Shown here piece after piece: positions 62,526 to 64,000 of a stretch of DNA of 64,000 bases; positions within the stretch are counted from its first letter, which is position 1; each line of letters starts with the position of its first letter. The notes beneath the pieces are model-generated. The model did no database searches, was not told the DNA's origin, and saw nothing but the letters and a program-made list of their open reading frames with translations. Both the position numbers and the translations under genes were made by a program. The DNA comes from Deltaproteobacteria bacterium (GTDB lineage: Bacteria; Myxococcota_A; Polyangia; Haliangiales; JADYYK01), in NCBI GenBank assembly GCA_020853705.1, contig JADYYK010000167.1:62001-126000 (forward strand), read 5' to 3'.

Positions 62526-64000
62526 ATGTACAAGCTCATCATCCAGGACGACGAGGGTAAGACGACGGTCGTTCCGCTGATCCGTGACGAGATCACGATC
62601 GGACGGAAAGAGGGCAACACGATCCGCCTCACCGAGCGGAACGTGTCGCGTCGTCATGCTCGCATCCTCAAGCAAAACGGCCACATCTACGTCGAGGACT
62701 TCGACAGCTACAACGGCATCCGGGTCAACGGGTCGCGCATCCAGGGTCGCGTAGCGGTCAACGAGGCCGACCGCATCCAGATCGGCGACTACCTGCTCGA
62801 GCTCAAGCTGGAGCGCGCGCAGCAGCCGGTCGGCCATGGCGGCGATCCCTTCGGTGACGTGCGCACGGCGCCCATCGAGCGCCCCGATCCGTCGCTCCCG
62901 CCCCAGATGGCGGGGGCCTCGGGCGCCGGCATCCCGCAGGCGCGGCCCAACGAGCCCACCGTGCCGTACCCGGCCTCGCCGGCCGCGATGGGGCTGATGG
63001 CTGCGGCCGGTGCGCCCACTGCGTCACTGCCCCCGCAGGCTCCCGCGGTGGCGGCCATGGCGCCCGCGGCGGCGCCGTCGGCGGCGACCCCGGCGCGCCT
63101 CTTCGTGGTGTCGTCGAACTTCGCCGGGCGCGAGTATGTGCTCGACAAGCCGGCGCTGGTGATCGGGCGCACCAAGGACAACGACATCGTGATCGACCAC
63201 CGGTCGATCTCGCGCCACCACGCCAAGATCGTCCACGAGGGCGGCCACTACAACATCGTCGACCTGCAGAGCTCGAACGGTGTGCGCGTCAACGGCGAGG
63301 ACTACGGCAAGGTCGAGCTGCGCAAGGGCGACCTCATCGATCTCGGCCATGTGCGCATGCGCTTCGTCGAGCCGGGCGAGGACTTCGTGTTCGCCCGCGA
63401 CGCCCAGATCGTCGACGCCGGCGAGGGGCCGGGCGGCGGCGGCAAGGGCAAGTGGATCGCCATCGCGGGTGTGCTGCTGGTCGGTGGCGCGGTGGCCATC
63501 TTCCTGTCGATGGGGGGCAAGAAGAAGAAGCCCGACGGCGGCTCGGCGCTGGCGTCGGCCAGCCCCAGCACTTCGGCCAGCCCGTCGGCGTCGGGGTCGC
63601 CCGCGACCTCGCCGGCGGCGTCGCCGTCGGCCACGGCCGATCCCACGCCGGGCCCTGGTGGACGGGCGCAGCCCAACATCGATCAGGCCAAGCAGGCCAT
63701 GACCGACGAGAAGTGGTCGGACGCCATGGGCTTCGCGGTGCAGGCGCTGGCCGCCGAGCCGGGTAACGCCGAGGCCACCGAGATCAAGCAGCGCGCCGAG
63801 AGCGAGCTACGCGCCCAGGTCACCTACGAGAACCTGAAGAAGAAGGCCAAGGTCAAGGACGCCGAGGCCGTGCTCGAGGCCTACAACGACCTCGACGCAG
63901 CCAGCGTGTATCGCGAGAAGGCCAAGGACGACTACAACGCCGCGCGCCAGGCCTTCCTGGGCACCACCGGCAAGCAGATCGAGAAGTTCAACAAGGGCCA
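62526..64000 (+). CDS. Double-FHA membrane protein, 3' end outside window
   Basis: 491 codons in the window, no stop reached. Two forkhead-associated domains (1-100: EITIGRKEGNTIRLTERNVSRRHARIL; 195-275: LVIGRTKDNDIVIDHRSISRHHAKIV), each with the GR...SRxHA phosphothreonine-binding pattern. They are joined by a Pro/Ala linker and followed by one span (KWIAIAGVLLVGGAVAIFLSM), a Ser/Pro-rich stretch and helical TPR-like repeats. FHA 1 and 2 point to the cytosol. Likely a signalling adaptor downstream of Ser/Thr kinases, which are plentiful in myxobacteria. GGTAGGGG near the ATG is an acceptable ribosome-binding site. Confidence 0.9.
   Translation, partial: MYKLIIQDDEGKTTVVPLIRDEITIGRKEGNTIRLTERNVSRRHARILKQNGHIYVEDFDSYNGIRVNGSRIQGRVAVNEADRIQIGDYLLELKLERAQQPVGHGGDPFGDVRTAPIERPDPSLPPQMAGASGAGIPQARPNEPTVPYPASPAAMGLMAAAGAPTASLPPQAPAVAAMAPAAAPSAATPARLFVVSSNFAGREYVLDKPALVIGRTKDNDIVIDHRSISRHHAKIVHEGGHYNIVDLQSSNGVRVNGEDYGKVELRKGDLIDLGHVRMRFVEPGEDFVFARDAQIVDAGEGPGGGGKGKWIAIAGVLLVGGAVAIFLSMGGKKKKPDGGSALASASPSTSASPSASGSPATSPAASPSATADPTPGPGGRAQPNIDQAKQAMTDEKWSDAMGFAVQALAAEPGNAEATEIKQRAESELRAQVTYENLKKKAKVKDAEAVLEAYNDLDAASVYREKAKDDYNAARQAFLGTTGKQIEKFNKG

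Overview
This window is about 70% GC, densely coding, and reads like a chromosomal segment of a large-genome myxobacterium (Myxococcota, possibly near Haliangium/Kofleriaceae). The evidence is a DUF2378/TIGR02265 protein, many lipoproteins with a lipobox followed by Asp/Ala/Gly/Pro-rich linkers, a myxobacterial-type Cys repeat (CGNG...EQCD), an NtrC-type regulator, tandem FHA domains, a VIT/vWA protein and multi-haem cytochrome lipoproteins. The species is an inference. I see no rRNA, tRNA, CRISPR array, prophage or insertion sequence. Most very long open frames opposite real genes are GC-rich mirror frames.

Layout. 1-6.5 kb (minus): a dikinase regulatory protein cut by the window edge, a radical SAM/SPASM enzyme coupled to a 64-aa membrane peptide, a TPR membrane protein, a sigma-54 response regulator, a secreted protein and an AstA-like acyltransferase. 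6.7-10.2 kb: a haem-motif/beta-propeller lipoprotein, a NodB deacetylase and SSB. 10.3-16.6 kb (plus): a DUF4139 lipoprotein run tightly together with three glycosyltransferase-like genes and closed by a hairpin, then RseP. 16.6-17.9 kb: a DMT exporter and a DUF1330 protein. 18-21.9 kb: an ilvB-ilvN-leuA operon for branched-chain amino acids. 22-29.3 kb: lipoproteins, then uvrC, an MFS transporter and a five-haem lipoprotein overlapping head to tail. 29.3-35.5 kb: DUF2378, a DsbA-like protein, an OmpA lipoprotein, divergent ftsK, then lolA. 35.5-43.4 kb: a SNF2 helicase plus SWIM-finger pair, a PLP-dependent deaminase/desulfhydrase, VIT/vWA, PilZ and a Cys-rich lipoprotein.

43.5-56.9 kb is the most coherent block: a cobalamin economy. 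It holds btuD-btuC-cobT-cobS (transport and lower-ligand assembly), cobU, a cobalamin riboswitch driving btuB plus a beta-propeller lipoprotein that recalls BtuG of Bacteroides, btuF, and the B12-dependent ribonucleotide reductase nrdJ. nrdJ is preceded by a long, possibly structured leader. Together these would capture corrinoid at the surface, import it, rebuild the nucleotide loop, and supply an enzyme needed for DNA synthesis.

56.9-64 kb: a VOC-ArsR-AHSA1 operon, a membrane protein of unknown role, a collagen-like lipoprotein, a CtpA-type protease and a double-FHA membrane protein cut by the window end. A hexanucleotide microsatellite (GAGCAC)n lies inside two unrelated genes, a glycosyltransferase and uvrC, and is read in different frames (Glu-His versus Ser-Thr).
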